Of a stretch of DNA of 64,000 bases, positions 1 through 9,215 are shown piece after piece. The notes below the pieces were generated by a model. That model was given only the letters and a program-made list of their open reading frames with translations, was not told the DNA's origin and made no database searches. The DNA lies in the NCBI RefSeq assembly GCF_004197395.1, contig NZ_SELS01000034.1:1-64000 (forward strand), read 5' to 3'. Numbering within the stretch: the stretch's first letter is position 1; every line of letters begins with the position of its first letter. The translations under genes and the position numbers were made by a program. Source of the DNA: Paraburkholderia sp. UYCP14C. Lineage in GTDB: Bacteria > Pseudomonadota > Gammaproteobacteria > Burkholderiales > Burkholderiaceae.

Positions 1-594
1 TGCGAGGCCTGGCAACCCCGCTCAGGCGCGTTGCCTGCGCAAACTGATCGGCGCATCCGGATTTCAGCTGGAAATTGCACGCGAAACACTCCTGATCATC
101 GCTTCGGTCCTCATGACGAGGCGCTTTTCAACAGCCTGCTATGGGATGAACTGGCCAATGAATATCGCTGTCCTACCGGGCACGCACTACGCAGTGACCG
201 GCGCAAGTTCAGGAATCCGCGCTCGCGTGTCACGAAGGCTGACACGATCATCTATCGGGCAAGCCAGCTGGACTGCGAGAGCTGTTCGATGAAGGATCGC
301 TGCTGTCCGAATACACCATTTCGCAAGATTGCTCGCAGCATCCATGAAGCTGCACGCGACGAGGCCCGGCGTATTGCGAAGACGCCAGAATACAAGCGAT
401 CTTGCCGTGAGCGAAAGAAGGTGGAAATGCTCTTTGCGCATCTCAAACGCATTTTGAAGCTGGACCGTCTGCGACTGCGGGGTCCAAGTGGCGCCCATGA
501 TGAATTCCTGATGGCAGCGACTGCGCAAAACCTGCGAAGAATGGCCAAGCGGCACATGCCAGGAAGCAAGCAGATGAACCATGCAGTTGCATGA
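1..594 (+). pseudogene. IS1182-family transposase, 3' fragment
   Basis: The reading frame is open from the window edge, so the gene begins outside. The visible part (about 195 codons) matches the C-terminal third of IS1182-type DDE transposases. It has a Cys-rich segment (CPTGHALR, then CESCSMKDRCCP) and the terminal 'KKVEMLFAHLKRILKLDRLR' block with the last acidic catalytic position, followed by 'AQNLRRMAK'. The N-terminal DDE residues are not visible. It differs in sequence from the IS1182 transposase at 25.2-26.6 kb, so it is a separate element. Whether it is intact cannot be told from this window. Confidence 0.8.
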
Positions 595-1044
595 CGAGCG
601 ACGGGGACCGTTGCCCCGCCTAGATTCGCCGCTCGCCGCAACTCGAAAAAGGGGCTGCTAACTCCTGCGTCTCCGACCAAAGCTAATCCGAAGCCAGGGA
701 TCACCGGTGCCTGGCCTGACACTCGATAAAAAAGGGTGGCCCACTACAGGGTCGGGTGGTACACTGACTGGGGTCGGTCTTAGGCTTCTCTCATGCCCGT
801 CGTCCCTCGGAGTTCCCGTTCCACGGGCAGCACCTGATTCCTGTCTACTGCCGGTCAGTTCTCTCCTCGTTCCAGAGGAAGCGATACTCCCTCTCCGGAC
901 GCCGATTCCGCTAGCTGCGCCGCTGCGAAAGTTGCTCCGTGCCGAGCGCTGCGTCGCTATTTCGTTTGCGGCAATCTCCCACTTGCCACACGCTGGGCGG
1001 TTCCCGGCTACTTCTCGTCATGGCTCACATCTTTGGACTACATC

Positions 1045-1329
1045 ATGAGCGAGTACGTCAGAACTTACAGAGGGTTGGAGATCTATCCCCTCGTCTATTC
1101 CCACCTTTCCCGGGAGGCCGTTGGGCCATTCGACCATGATGCCGGCTTTGACGCTGCCGTCAGGATATGCCGCCGGGGCACCGACGACACACTGACGACC
1201 AGCCGCATATTTCGGATTCCACATCGTGCGTCGTTTGGCGATGCGGGTGAGGCGCGCAGGGCATCCAACGACTATGCGGAGCGCCTGATAGATGGCGAGG
1301 TTGACGGGCAGTTTGTGCGGGATCTATGA
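1045..1329 (+). CDS. Conserved hypothetical protein, cassette gene 1 (copy A)
   Basis: This is a 94-residue protein of unknown function. It is nearly identical in layout to the protein at 18284-18568: both begin EYVRTYRGLEIYPLVY and share a central 'GFDAAVRICRRG' segment. The start is the ATG that aligns with copy B, although an in-frame ATG lies 12 bases upstream. There are no membrane segments or known motifs. It precedes a second small gene and a ruined protease gene. The frame is still open, so it may remain expressed despite decay of the neighbouring gene. Confidence 0.6.
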   Translation: MSEYVRTYRGLEIYPLVYSHLSREAVGPFDHDAGFDAAVRICRRGTDDTLTTSRIFRIPHRASFGDAGEARRASNDYAERLIDGEVDGQFVRDL

Positions 1330-1363
1330 GCGAACGGCGATGCGGTCCAATGCGCGAGGAAAC

Positions 1364-1603
1364 ATGAATGCAGCATCTTTGCTAGTAGGCGCGAACAACT
1401 ATGAGGTCGTCGCCTCGTCCCGCCGGACGATGAATGGTGCCCTTCCGACCTTGAAGGTCACCCGCCTTTATGACAAGCGGATCATCTATCCGTTTTGCGG
1501 GTGTGCCGACATGCCTCTATTCGACGATCCACAGAGTGCGAAGCATTTTGCCGAGGTGTACGGCTGGCAGCTCGTACAGGGCGATATTGCGGTTCCAGAG
1601 TGA
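1364..1603 (+). CDS. Conserved hypothetical protein, cassette gene 2 (copy A)
   Basis: This 79-residue protein is a paralogue of the one at 18607-18840. They share 'NYEVVASSRRTM', 'IIYPFCGCADMPLFDD' and the C-terminal 'FAEVYGWQLVQGDIAVPE'. The chosen ATG has GAGGA about four bases upstream, as in copy B. Copy A has lost the ATGA overlap with gene 1 that a longer start would give in copy B. The function is unknown; the size and charge suggest a soluble cytoplasmic protein. Confidence 0.6.
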   Translation: MNAASLLVGANNYEVVASSRRTMNGALPTLKVTRLYDKRIIYPFCGCADMPLFDDPQSAKHFAEVYGWQLVQGDIAVPE

Positions 1604-1683
1604 TCTGAGGGACCACCGTCGAGAGCCGCCGATTACGCTTTTCGGGTTGCATCGAGGTAAGGCCGGACGGGTAGGAAAATTTC

Positions 1684-1872
1684 ATGGATTCTCACTGCTG
1701 CTCACGGCTATCCGATTGCATGCGTTCCGAAGGATGCGAGGGTGACGGGCCCGAGGAGAGAGAGGCGACTGTTCTTGGTGGCGAGCCACCACGTCCTCAT
1801 TGACGAGCGGAGCGGCCATTACCCTAACCGCATCGAAATCGAACCGCACGTCGGTCCGGCGAACGGTGTATT
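1684..1872 (+). pseudogene. Remnant of trypsin-like protease gene (copy A)
   Basis: This stretch aligns with the first ~190 bases of the intact protease gene at 18921. The ATG-GATTC start, the 'CACGTCCTCATTGACGAGC' segment encoding the catalytic His region, and the following 'CGCATCGAAATCGA' can all be recognised. A deletion and frame changes after about 30 codons destroy the reading frame. The sequence then stops resembling copy B, so the 3' three quarters are gone. Confidence 0.75.
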
Positions 1873-1944
1873 TCGAGTTAACCCCTGCCTGCCGAAGGGG
1901 CGGCGCGTCGTACACTGTCAGATTCGACATGAAAGGAGGCCATC

Positions 1945-2055
1945 ATGAGCAAAGCCCATGACGCCAGGAAGACGGAAAAGAAGGTCGCCACTAGAACGCC
2001 GAAGGAAAAGAAGGACGCGAAGAAGCTGAAGAAGGAGGCTTCGAAGCGTCAGTGA
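1945..2055 (+). CDS. Small lysine-rich basic peptide
   Basis: This is a 36-codon gene with a strong Shine-Dalgarno (GAAAGGAGG) seven bases before ATG. The product is very basic, with about a third lysine and repeated EKK/KKLKKE motifs, and has no hydrophobic stretch. Such composition suits nucleic-acid or ribosome association, but no function is established. It lies 140 bases upstream of the bS21 gene on the same strand. The excellent ribosome binding site is the main reason to call it. Confidence 0.55.
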   Translation: MSKAHDARKTEKKVATRTPKEKKDAKKLKKEASKRQ

Positions 2056-2195
2056 TCTTGTCGTGCCACGAGCGCTGCCAAATAGCCGCGGCACACGGTG
2101 GCATGATCGAGGTGAGATCGGACGAGCAGGAGATGTCTTCATAGTGCGCCTGCCGCGGCAGCAGTTACCCGGCGAGCGCTCAACCAGGGAATAAA

Positions 2196-2408
2196 TTGAC
2201 TACCGTAATTCTGAAACCCGACGAGCCCGTGGAAGTTGCAATACGCCGTTTCCGGCGCGCGATCGAGCGCACCGGCCTGATTCCGGAGCTTCGTACCCGG
2301 ACGGCCTACGAAAAACCTACCGCAGAACGCAAGCGCAAAAAGGCTGCTGCAATGGCACGCCTGCGCAAGCAGATCAAACGGTCGTTGCCGCCGAAAAAGC
2401 GGTACTGA
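2196..2408 (+). CDS. rpsU: 30S ribosomal protein bS21
   Basis: The product is 70 residues, the usual bS21 length. It has the family signature near the N terminus ([16 protein letters not shown]), the '[15 protein letters not shown]' core and a basic tail ending PKKRY. bS21 binds the small subunit near the mRNA exit platform and affects initiation. Translation must start at TTG, since no in-frame ATG exists; CAGGGA lies a few bases upstream. Burkholderia genomes often hold more than one rpsU. This copy, in an accessory region and outside the usual rpsU-dnaG context, is probably an additional paralogue. Confidence 0.92.
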   Translation: MTTVILKPDEPVEVAIRRFRRAIERTGLIPELRTRTAYEKPTAERKRKKAAAMARLRKQIKRSLPPKKRY

Positions 2409-2844
2409 CCGGGAACTGCCCGGCCGCCATGCTGAAGCGGCCGTCTGGTGCCCAGCCGGGTGTCTCGCATAACCTCCGCATGGGGGAACCGGCTCTGTTC
2501 TCGGCCGAATGGCCGGTTGAATCCGCCTTCCCATATTCGGCCACCTGATTTTTTGCGATCGATAGACAGCTTCGAGGTCGGTGCTGCCCGCCGGGCCAAG
2601 CTGCCCGCGTTGGGACTGCGGCGGCGAGGCCCGCATGCCGGTGGCAGGAGTTTGCCTCGCCTCGTCCTCGCCCATTACCTTCCGTTTAATCTGGAATGAC
2701 TCCATCCGTCTCCCACGCAACAGGTATACGATTGGCAGCACTGCCCCCTCGATTCATCGGTTTCCTGATCGGGCATGCCTCAGCGGGCCATTCACCATCC
2801 ACGCATGTGGAATGCTCGTCCCACCGGCCGCAGCTGGCGGTCGT

Positions 2845-3702
2845 ATGAAAATACCCAAACGGCTCGCGCCGCTTTTCGAAGAAGGACTCATCGACGAAGT
2901 TATCGCCCAGTTGATGAGCGGCAAGGAGGCAACAGTCTACGTTGTGCGCAGCGGCGAATTGACGCGTTGCGCAAAAGTTTACAAGGACGCGAAGCAGCGC
3001 AGTTTTCGGCAAGCCGCGTCGTATCGGGACGGCCGCAAGGTCAAGAACAGCCGGCAGGCGCGTGCAATGGAAAAAGGTACGCGCTACGGCCGCCAGATGC
3101 AGGAAGCGTCATGGCAGAACGCCGAAGTCGACGCGCTGTTCCGGCTCGCCGGCGCAGGTGTGCGGGTGCCGCAACCTTATATCTGTACTGATGGCGTGTT
3201 GCTGATGGAACTGGTGGTCAATGGGATGGGTGACGTCGCGCCACGACTCAACGACGTCGATCTGACTGAAGCCGGCGCCCTCGAACTACACGCGCTGCTG
3301 CTCAACCAGGTTGTCCGCATGCTCTGCGCGGGAGTGATTCACGGCGACCTGTCGGAATACAACATCCTGCTGGCAGCGGATGGGCCGGTGATCATTGATC
3401 TGCCGCAGGCCGTCGACGCAGCCGGCAACAATGAAGCCGCCTCGATGCTCAAGCGTGACGTCGACAACCTGGCCGCGTACTTCGGGCGATTTGCCCCGCA
3501 GATACTCACCGCAGATTACGGCACGGAGATCTGGACGCTCTTCGAAGCAGGCCGGCTGCATGTCGATGTCGAACTGACTGGCCGCATCGAGGTCGACACG
3601 CGACCGGTGGACCTTGATGGCGTGCTGCAGGAACTCGAAGACACACGTTTTGAGGAGGACGCGCGAGCGCGGCGACAGCAGGAACTGAGCGCAGGCCGGT
3701 AA
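2845..3702 (+). CDS. RIO-type serine/threonine protein kinase
   Basis: The product is 285 residues. It has the RIO kinase signature: a nucleotide-binding 'GKEATVYVV' loop with 'CAKVYK' supplying the ATP-binding Lys, the catalytic loop 'IHGDLSEYNILL', and the metal-binding segment 'IIDLPQAV' (IIDFPQ in most RIO1 proteins). Eukaryotic and archaeal RIO kinases act in small-subunit maturation; the bacterial role is not established. The ATG preceding KIPKRLAPL was chosen because upstream codons do not look conserved. The position just after a bS21 gene fits a ribosome-related role, but this is inference. Confidence 0.85.
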   Translation: MKIPKRLAPLFEEGLIDEVIAQLMSGKEATVYVVRSGELTRCAKVYKDAKQRSFRQAASYRDGRKVKNSRQARAMEKGTRYGRQMQEASWQNAEVDALFRLAGAGVRVPQPYICTDGVLLMELVVNGMGDVAPRLNDVDLTEAGALELHALLLNQVVRMLCAGVIHGDLSEYNILLAADGPVIIDLPQAVDAAGNNEAASMLKRDVDNLAAYFGRFAPQILTADYGTEIWTLFEAGRLHVDVELTGRIEVDTRPVDLDGVLQELEDTRFEEDARARRQQELSAGR

Positions 3703-4211
3703 CCGTGCTCAATGTCCCCCGAAGATCGTCCGAAAGTGAAGGTCTTCGATGATGTCGCCGCCCGGCCATAGACAGTCCCCTGCGCTGCATCGGCGAACGC
3801 CTGCCGACGAATGACGAACCGCCATTCGGGAAGACGGCGACCGATGAGTCGTCGGACGAACGAGTTTCATTTTCAGGTGCTGTATCCAGAGGCTCGGACT
3901 TGTGCCATTCGGGCCGACGATGACTTCGTTCGAGCGATCCCGTCCCTGCGGTTCTCACCGGGACTTTCGACGGCTATATGCATGAGAGCCGGTCGCCGGG
4001 CCAACTCGTCGCGCTGATCGGGACCCCTCGCGCCCTGACACCTTGCGCAGTTGCCGGGCAGACGCATGGTGAACACGATTTCCGTCACGTCCGGGAGCGG
4101 CTACAATTTCCACGCAAAACGGTGGCGAGGTCGGGACACAGCACAGGCTGATTCCCGCCTGCCGCCCGGTCCGGCCCTGTATCAGCTACGCCTAACCATT
4201 TGGGGAACCAG
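3703..4211. other. Intergenic, no gene seen
   Basis: About 500 bases between the RIO kinase and the next sensor kinase. Open frames here are short, lack ribosome binding sites and have no recognisable product. No convincing terminator or repeat was found. Confidence 0.5.
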
Positions 4212-5366
4212 ATGAGCCTCGCGGACTTTATTGAAGCTGACCGGCAGGGCCTGATCGACGACTGGACCGAGTATGCACTGGCGCTCAGCCAGGAGGACAG
4301 CCATCTCACGGAGACCCAGTTGCGCGATTCGGCCGCCGACATCCTCGCCGCGATTGCGGCGGACATGCGTGAGGCACAGGACCCAGCCCAGCAGGAAACG
4401 AAGTCGCGCGGCGACAAACGTGCGCCGCATTCTGCCTTTAACCGCGTCGCGCATCTGCACGCGGAGGATCGCGTGTCACACGGATTCAGCATCAACGATG
4501 TGGTGGCGGAATTCCGCGCGCTGCGCGCGACGGTGCTGCGCCGCTGGCAGGCAACCTCACCGGACGGCGCCGCGGCGTTTGAGGAGATGATCCGGTTCAA
4601 CGAGGCGATCGACCAGGTGCTCGCGGAATCGGTCCGGCATTACGCGTATCGCACCGAGCGCATCCGTGACCTGTTTGCCGGCGTGCTCGCGCACGATCTG
4701 CGTTCGCCACTGGGCGCGATACTGAATGCCGGCGAAGTGCTGCTACATGACGAAGGGCTGTCTCCCGCCAGCGTGAGGGCGGTCGCCTTCGTTCAACGCG
4801 GCGCGATGCGCATGAAACAGATGATCGACGACCTGCTCATCTTTACGCGCAACCGGCTGGGGGATGCGCTGCCCGTCAGCTTCACGCCGCAGGATTTCGG
4901 ACGGATCTGTCGCGACGCAATAGACGAAGTGCGCGCGTCCTACCCCAAAGCCCACATCGAACTGCAGCTTGCGGGCGATTTGCGAGGCCGCTGGGACGGT
5001 AGCCGGCTCGGACAGCTGGTGGTCAACCTGCTGTCCAACGCGGTTCGCTATGGTACGGGTCCTGTCGTTGTCGAAGCCGGTGCTCACGATGGACAGGTAA
5101 CCCTGGTTGTGTCCAACGAAGGCAACCCGATCCCGGAACAGGCACTGCCCACGCTGTTCGATCCGCTGACACGCGCGGGGCCGGCTGACCGGAGCGGGAC
5201 CGCTGCTGGCATCGGCCTGGGCCTTTACATCTGCCGCTGCGTTGCCAACGCCCACCAGGGCGCAATTGGCGCCACCTCGTCTTCGAGCGGCACCCGCTTT
5301 ACCGTATGCCTGCCGTGTTCGCCCGCATCAGGCGAACCTCCAACACCCACCAGAACCGGCGGTTAA
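4212..5366 (+). CDS. Sensor histidine kinase with RsbRD-like N-terminal domain
   Basis: This 384-residue kinase has no membrane segments. Residues 1-150 form an all-helical region like the RsbRD N-terminal domain. A HisKA domain follows with the phospho-acceptor in 'LAHDLRSPLGA' (His161). The HATPase_c domain has N box 'VVNLLSNAVRYG' and G box 'GIGLGLYIC'. It is probably cytoplasmic and senses a soluble or protein signal. ATG at 4212 is preferred over an upstream TTG because GGGGAA lies at the right distance. No response regulator is adjacent. Confidence 0.88.
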   Translation: MSLADFIEADRQGLIDDWTEYALALSQEDSHLTETQLRDSAADILAAIAADMREAQDPAQQETKSRGDKRAPHSAFNRVAHLHAEDRVSHGFSINDVVAEFRALRATVLRRWQATSPDGAAAFEEMIRFNEAIDQVLAESVRHYAYRTERIRDLFAGVLAHDLRSPLGAILNAGEVLLHDEGLSPASVRAVAFVQRGAMRMKQMIDDLLIFTRNRLGDALPVSFTPQDFGRICRDAIDEVRASYPKAHIELQLAGDLRGRWDGSRLGQLVVNLLSNAVRYGTGPVVVEAGAHDGQVTLVVSNEGNPIPEQALPTLFDPLTRAGPADRSGTAAGIGLGLYICRCVANAHQGAIGATSSSSGTRFTVCLPCSPASGEPPTPTRTGG

Positions 5367-5623
5367 TCGCCCTGTTCGTCCAGATTCTTGCTCGACGAGT
5401 TTGAGCCTTCGGTGTCCGGCTTCGCCGTCTGGTCCTTCCCCGACTCTGTGGTCGACACGTCGAGTTCGTCAAGGGCGCGGTCGATCTTTCCATTGTCGCC
5501 CTGATCGAGCGCGTGCTGTGCGTCCTCGTCCGACATGGGCTTGCCGGCAGCGCCGGGCCGGTCCGACTGGGGTCCGTTTTTGGGACGGTCCGTCCTGCCG
5601 TCCTTAAGTATTGGGTTCGGCAT
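5363..5623 (-). CDS. Hypothetical acidic, hydrophilic protein
   Basis: The product is 86 residues, starts MPNPILKDG and is rich in Asp, Gln, Ser and Lys; it looks disordered. ATG has an AGGAGAAAC ribosome binding site, which sets the start well inside a longer open frame. Its end overlaps the stop of the convergent histidine kinase gene by four bases. The 'DEDAQHALDQGDNGKIDRALDELD' segment is helical. No family was recognised. Confidence 0.6.
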   Translation of the reverse strand: MPNPILKDGRTDRPKNGPQSDRPGAAGKPMSDEDAQHALDQGDNGKIDRALDELDVSTTESGKDQTAKPDTEGSNSSSKNLDEQGD

Positions 5624-5770
5624 AGTTTCTCCTGGGTCGTGATTGCGATCTGCTCGTCGTGAGACTTTTGGCCTGCGCATTGCGTGTGCCCGATCAGTTC
5701 CCCGTCGTGGACACGCGGTGCGGCGACCGAGAACACCAGCGATTTCAAGGTCGCGCAAAAGCACCCGCGG

Positions 5771-7690
5771 CTATGTCCCCAGGCCCAAGGTGCGGACGAT
5801 ATCGGCCAGCCGGTAGGGTTTGTTGATGAACGCAAAGTCGCTGAGATTGCCGTGCTGCGCCTTGAGTGCCGGAAGCGCATACCCCGATGCCAGCACGATC
5901 CTGATCTCAGGGTGAAGCTCGCGGGTAGAACGCGCGAGCTGGACGCCATTGATGCCGTTGGGCATGACCACATCGGTGAACAGAACGCCGATGTCGTCGC
6001 GACGACTCAAGACATCCATCGCCTCGGCCCCGTTGCTGGCGGTCAGCACCTCGTAGCCGAGGCTGCGCAGAAGCTCCGCTGTCGCCTCCAGCAGATCCGG
6101 TTCGTCCTCGACGACCAGCACGGTATCCAGCGCGGGCCCTGTGATGGTGTCCGCATCTCCGGATGTCCCTGTTGCGACCGGCAGGTACATGCTGACGGTC
6201 GTGCCCTTGCCGGGTTCGCTATGGATCAGCACGTCGCCGCCGGACTGCGCAATGAAGCCGTACGCCTGACTCAGGCCGAGGCCGGTGCCCTTGCCCACCT
6301 CCTTGGTGGTGAAGAACGGTTCAAAGGCACGCGCCGCAACCTCCGGTGGCATCCCCGAGCCAGTGTCCGTGACGGACACGGTGACGTACGGGCCGGGCGC
6401 AAGCGCACCCACCGTCCCTTCGCCGAGTTCGACATTCTCCACGGCGATGACGATCTTTCCGCCGTCGGGCATGGCGTCGCGCGCGTTGACGACGAGGTTA
6501 AGCAACGCAGCCTCGAACCGGGCTGCATCCAGCAGAACCGGCCGGGGCCGCGGTTCCTGCCTGACCTCGAGTTCGATTGCGCCATCGGCGGCGCGCCGCA
6601 GCACGGCCTCAAAGCCGCGAAGCACCGCGTTCAGGTTGCACTTTTCCACCTTGAGCGGCTGCTGGCGTGCGAATGACAGCAGCTGCTGGGTGAGCGTCGC
6701 ACCCCTGGTGACCGCACGCTGCATCATTTCCAGCATCCGGATATCGGCGTGCTCGTGTAGCCGCAGCGAAAGCACATCCAGTCCGTTGGACATCACCGCG
6801 AGCAGGTTGTTGAAGTCGTGGGCGACCCCGCCGGTCAGCTGTCCCAGCGATTCCATCTTCTGCGACTGGAACAGCGCGGTGTTCGCGCGCGCCAAGGCAT
6901 CCGCTGCCTGCTTGCGCTCGGTCACGTCGCGTATCACCTTCGCAAATCCGACCAGCCTGCCAGCCTCGTCGCGGATGGCGTCGACCACCACGTGCGCCCA
7001 GAAGCGGGTGCCATCCTTGCGCACCCGCCAGCCTTCCCGCTCGAAGCGGCCTTCGCTGCCGGCTATGGCCAGCGTCTGGGCGGGCAGACCGGCTGCGCGG
7101 TCCTTTTCCGTGTAGAAGCAGGAGAAATGCTTTCCGAGAATCTCGTCACGCGAATAACCCTTGATGCGCTCCGCGCCGGTATTCCAGTTAGTCACTTCCC
7201 CCGTGGGCGAAAGCATGAAGATCGCGTAGTCGGTAACGCCCTCGACCAGCAGGCTGAACCGCTGCTCGCTTTCGCGCAACGCTTCCTGCGCGCGCTTGCG
7301 CTCCGTGATGTCGCGTGTGATCTTGGCAAACCCGATGAACCGGCCGGAATCGTCGTGCAGCGGATCGATGACCACGCTCGCCCAGAACTGGCTGCCGTCC
7401 TTGCGGACCCGCCAGCCCTCGTCCTCAGATTTACCCTCGTCAAGGGCGGTTTGCAGGGCAAGCGCCGGCCGGCCGGCAATCCGGTCACTTTCCGGGTAAA
7501 AAATGGAGAAGTGCTGACCGATGATTTCGCGGGCAGCGTAGCCCTTAAAGCGTTGCGCCCCGGCATTCCAGGTTCTGATGAAACCGGCCGGATCCAGCAT
7601 GAGGATCGCGTAGTCCGTCACGCCTTCGACGAGAAGCTGGAAAGAGTGTTCGCTGGAAATTCCCCCAAGGGGCGGTGTGCTATTCGTCAT
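5771..7690 (-). CDS. Hybrid PAS-PAS sensor histidine kinase / receiver
   Basis: The product is about 639 residues. It carries two consecutive PAS-PAC units (about 15-130 and 145-260), each with 'DYAI.ML' and 'WRVRKDG..FWA' signatures. HisKA follows with 'GVAHDFNNLLAVM' (His291), then HATPase_c ('GTGLGLSQAYGF'). A C-terminal receiver has the phospho-acceptor Asp in 'LFTDVVMP'. This is a FixL/CheA-unlike hybrid kinase of the 'AHDFNN' class, cytoplasmic and soluble. The ATG at 7690 sits just before the first PAS. An in-frame ATG at 7765 is possible, and neither has a clear Shine-Dalgarno. Confidence 0.88.
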   Translation of the reverse strand: MTNSTPPLGGISSEHSFQLLVEGVTDYAILMLDPAGFIRTWNAGAQRFKGYAAREIIGQHFSIFYPESDRIAGRPALALQTALDEGKSEDEGWRVRKDGSQFWASVVIDPLHDDSGRFIGFAKITRDITERKRAQEALRESEQRFSLLVEGVTDYAIFMLSPTGEVTNWNTGAERIKGYSRDEILGKHFSCFYTEKDRAAGLPAQTLAIAGSEGRFEREGWRVRKDGTRFWAHVVVDAIRDEAGRLVGFAKVIRDVTERKQAADALARANTALFQSQKMESLGQLTGGVAHDFNNLLAVMSNGLDVLSLRLHEHADIRMLEMMQRAVTRGATLTQQLLSFARQQPLKVEKCNLNAVLRGFEAVLRRAADGAIELEVRQEPRPRPVLLDAARFEAALLNLVVNARDAMPDGGKIVIAVENVELGEGTVGALAPGPYVTVSVTDTGSGMPPEVAARAFEPFFTTKEVGKGTGLGLSQAYGFIAQSGGDVLIHSEPGKGTTVSMYLPVATGTSGDADTITGPALDTVLVVEDEPDLLEATAELLRSLGYEVLTASNGAEAMDVLSRRDDIGVLFTDVVMPNGINGVQLARSTRELHPEIRIVLASGYALPALKAQHGNLSDFAFINKPYRLADIVRTLGLGT

Positions 7691-8273
7691 GGTGTTTGCA
7701 GGGGCGCTCCGGGTCGGCGTTTCCTCATGGTGGCGGTAAAGGCACCGTGGTGCGGCCTGTTTCATCTGTCAGCAAGAGCCGCGCCAGCGGAATCGCATGA
7801 TACGCAGATCAAAGCCGTAGCGCCCGGATTGGTCTCTGCAGGCTCGACAGGCGGTGGTCAACTGTGCGGTGGGGCTCCCGTCCATACACAGACAGACAGG
7901 CACCCGGAAGAGAATTATGACTGAGCGACTTACTGGTTATTTGGGACGCTGTGCTGCACACGTATCGAGTCAGGCTTGTCGGGTTAGCCGAGGGTCTCGA
8001 CGGATCCGGAAATCAGGTCAAGGCGCTGGAAGCGGCTGCGCACGACCGCCTTGCGTTGAGCGTCAGGATGAATACTGGCGTCGGCTTGTCGATTTCCAGG
8101 TCCAGTGACTCTTGCCGACGGGGGTGATGTCTGCGGTGGCGCTCTATCGATGCCCCGAAAAAGCCCTGCATAGACGACCACCGGTCGAATTCGCGACACT
8201 TCCGCCCTGGAGTCTGTTGGCCAGCGATGCGCCGGGCCCATCGGCTGGGAGACCAGGACCGTCACGAAAAGCG
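7691..8273. other. Intergenic, no gene seen
   Basis: About 580 bases between the divergent hybrid kinase and the cold-shock gene. Only short frames are present, none with a recognisable product. A frame from 7918 has a plausible GGAAGAG upstream, but its composition is uncharacteristic. The right end carries the cspA promoter candidate. Confidence 0.45.
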
Positions 8274-8302
8274 TTGACAGACCCAGCCGGGCACTATATT
8301 GT
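8274..8302 (+). promoter_or_regulatory. Candidate sigma70 promoter of the cold-shock gene
   Basis: A perfect -35 TTGACA at 8274-8279 is followed after 17 bases by TATTGT at 8297-8302 (TATATT also lies there with a 15-base spacer). Transcription from here would give a 5' leader of about 135 bases before the ATG, the long-leader arrangement typical of cspA-type genes. Confidence 0.5.
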
Positions 8303-8442
8303 GACCTTCGAAATATTCAAGAAGCTCGATTGCTGATCACCATTTTCCGCCTCGTCTGCGCGGTACTCGCTGTCCTCTCTTCTTCCTTGAAGTTTTTGTC
8401 GCTCCGCATCGGAGCTGTTATTTTTTATTTCGGGAAATTCCG

Positions 8443-8646
8443 ATGGATACCGGTACTGTTAAATGGTTCAACGATAGCAAAGGCTTTGGCTTCATTACTC
8501 CTGACTCCGGCGGCGACGATCTCTTCGCTCACTTCTCGGAAATTCGGGGCGACGGCTTCAAGACGCTCGCAGAAAACCAGAAGGTGAGCTACGAGACCAA
8601 GCGCGGCCCGAAGGGTATGCAGGCCGCGAATATCTCGCCGCAGTAA
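8443..8646 (+). CDS. Cold-shock protein, CspA family
   Basis: This 67-residue single cold-shock domain protein has RNP1 ('KGFGFI') and RNP2 ('DLFAHF') motifs and the N-terminal 'GTVKWFND'. It binds single-stranded RNA or DNA and acts as an RNA chaperone. The start is ATG after a long T-rich leader that probably controls translation by temperature-dependent folding. It is monocistronic, with no obvious partner next to it. Several csp paralogues usually occur per Burkholderia genome. Confidence 0.95.
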   Translation: MDTGTVKWFNDSKGFGFITPDSGGDDLFAHFSEIRGDGFKTLAENQKVSYETKRGPKGMQAANISPQ

Positions 8647-8837
8647 CGTATTTCAGGGGCCGCTCTGCCGGCCCTTTGCTTTGTCAGCCTGACTAGCATC
8701 CTCGCGGAGCCATGCGCTCCCGATCTGATCCCGCGTTTCGACGTGCGCATCATTTGTCGTTTCGACACGATCCGTCTCGCCTCATTTCCATTCAGTTCGC
8801 TTGTACGGCATTGATGTCGTGCGGCCGGTTATCGCTT

Positions 8838-9068
8838 ATGCAAAACAATAAAAATCTTCACCATTACAACGGTTACTCAGTCTCCCCGTCCGCTCACCGT
8901 TTAGCTGACGGCTGGTTTGCCGCCAAGCTGCTGCTCACCAGAGGTGACACCGGGGATGCTGATCCGGTTTCCTACAAGTTTGATGCGCTCGACTATTTTG
9001 ATAGTGAAACACAGGCAGTCGGGCACGCGACAGCATGGGCGCGCGGCTGGGTCGACAGTCGCGGTTAG
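8838..9068 (+). CDS. Small hypothetical protein
   Basis: The 76-residue product starts MQNNKNLHHYNGYSVSPSA. The ATG was chosen because earlier codons of the open frame are arginine-rich and uncharacteristic. The protein has a mixed alpha/beta look with a C-terminal 'AVGHATAWARGWVDSRG' helix. No signal peptide or known motif was seen. It lies about 190 bases downstream of the cold-shock gene on the same strand. Confidence 0.5.
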   Translation: MQNNKNLHHYNGYSVSPSAHRLADGWFAAKLLLTRGDTGDADPVSYKFDALDYFDSETQAVGHATAWARGWVDSRG

Positions 9069-9215
9069 TTTGTCGCGCAACGTCGGACCGTAGATCCGTG
9101 AAGATGTCGGGCTCACGCCTTTTCTCGCGGAATTGCCACACAAACAGATCGCCAGCTTCGATTGCCTGATCTGCACAGCGGTATTCCCATCAATCGCATC
9201 ACAAGGAGCACAGAG

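Larger units (their letters stand above)
682..1872 (+). repeat. Degenerate copy A of a duplicated gene cassette
   Basis: This segment is a diverged direct repeat of 17911-19112. Similarity starts in the noncoding leader (the ATCACC...GATAAAAA...GGTGGTACACT block), runs through two small genes, and ends inside a decayed protease gene. Copy B is intact and carries a fourth gene. Copy A shows accumulated indels, so it is the older or unselected copy. Confidence 0.85.

Noticed and set aside
6818-7924. 368-codon plus-strand frame
   Set aside because: Antisense to the hybrid sensor kinase; repeated PAS-coding DNA gives pseudo-repeats in the shadow frame.
7918-8108. Small plus-strand frame with GGAAGAG upstream
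   Set aside because: Arg/Ser/Cys-rich, no recognisable fold, and no conservation clue; the ribosome-like site alone was not enough.
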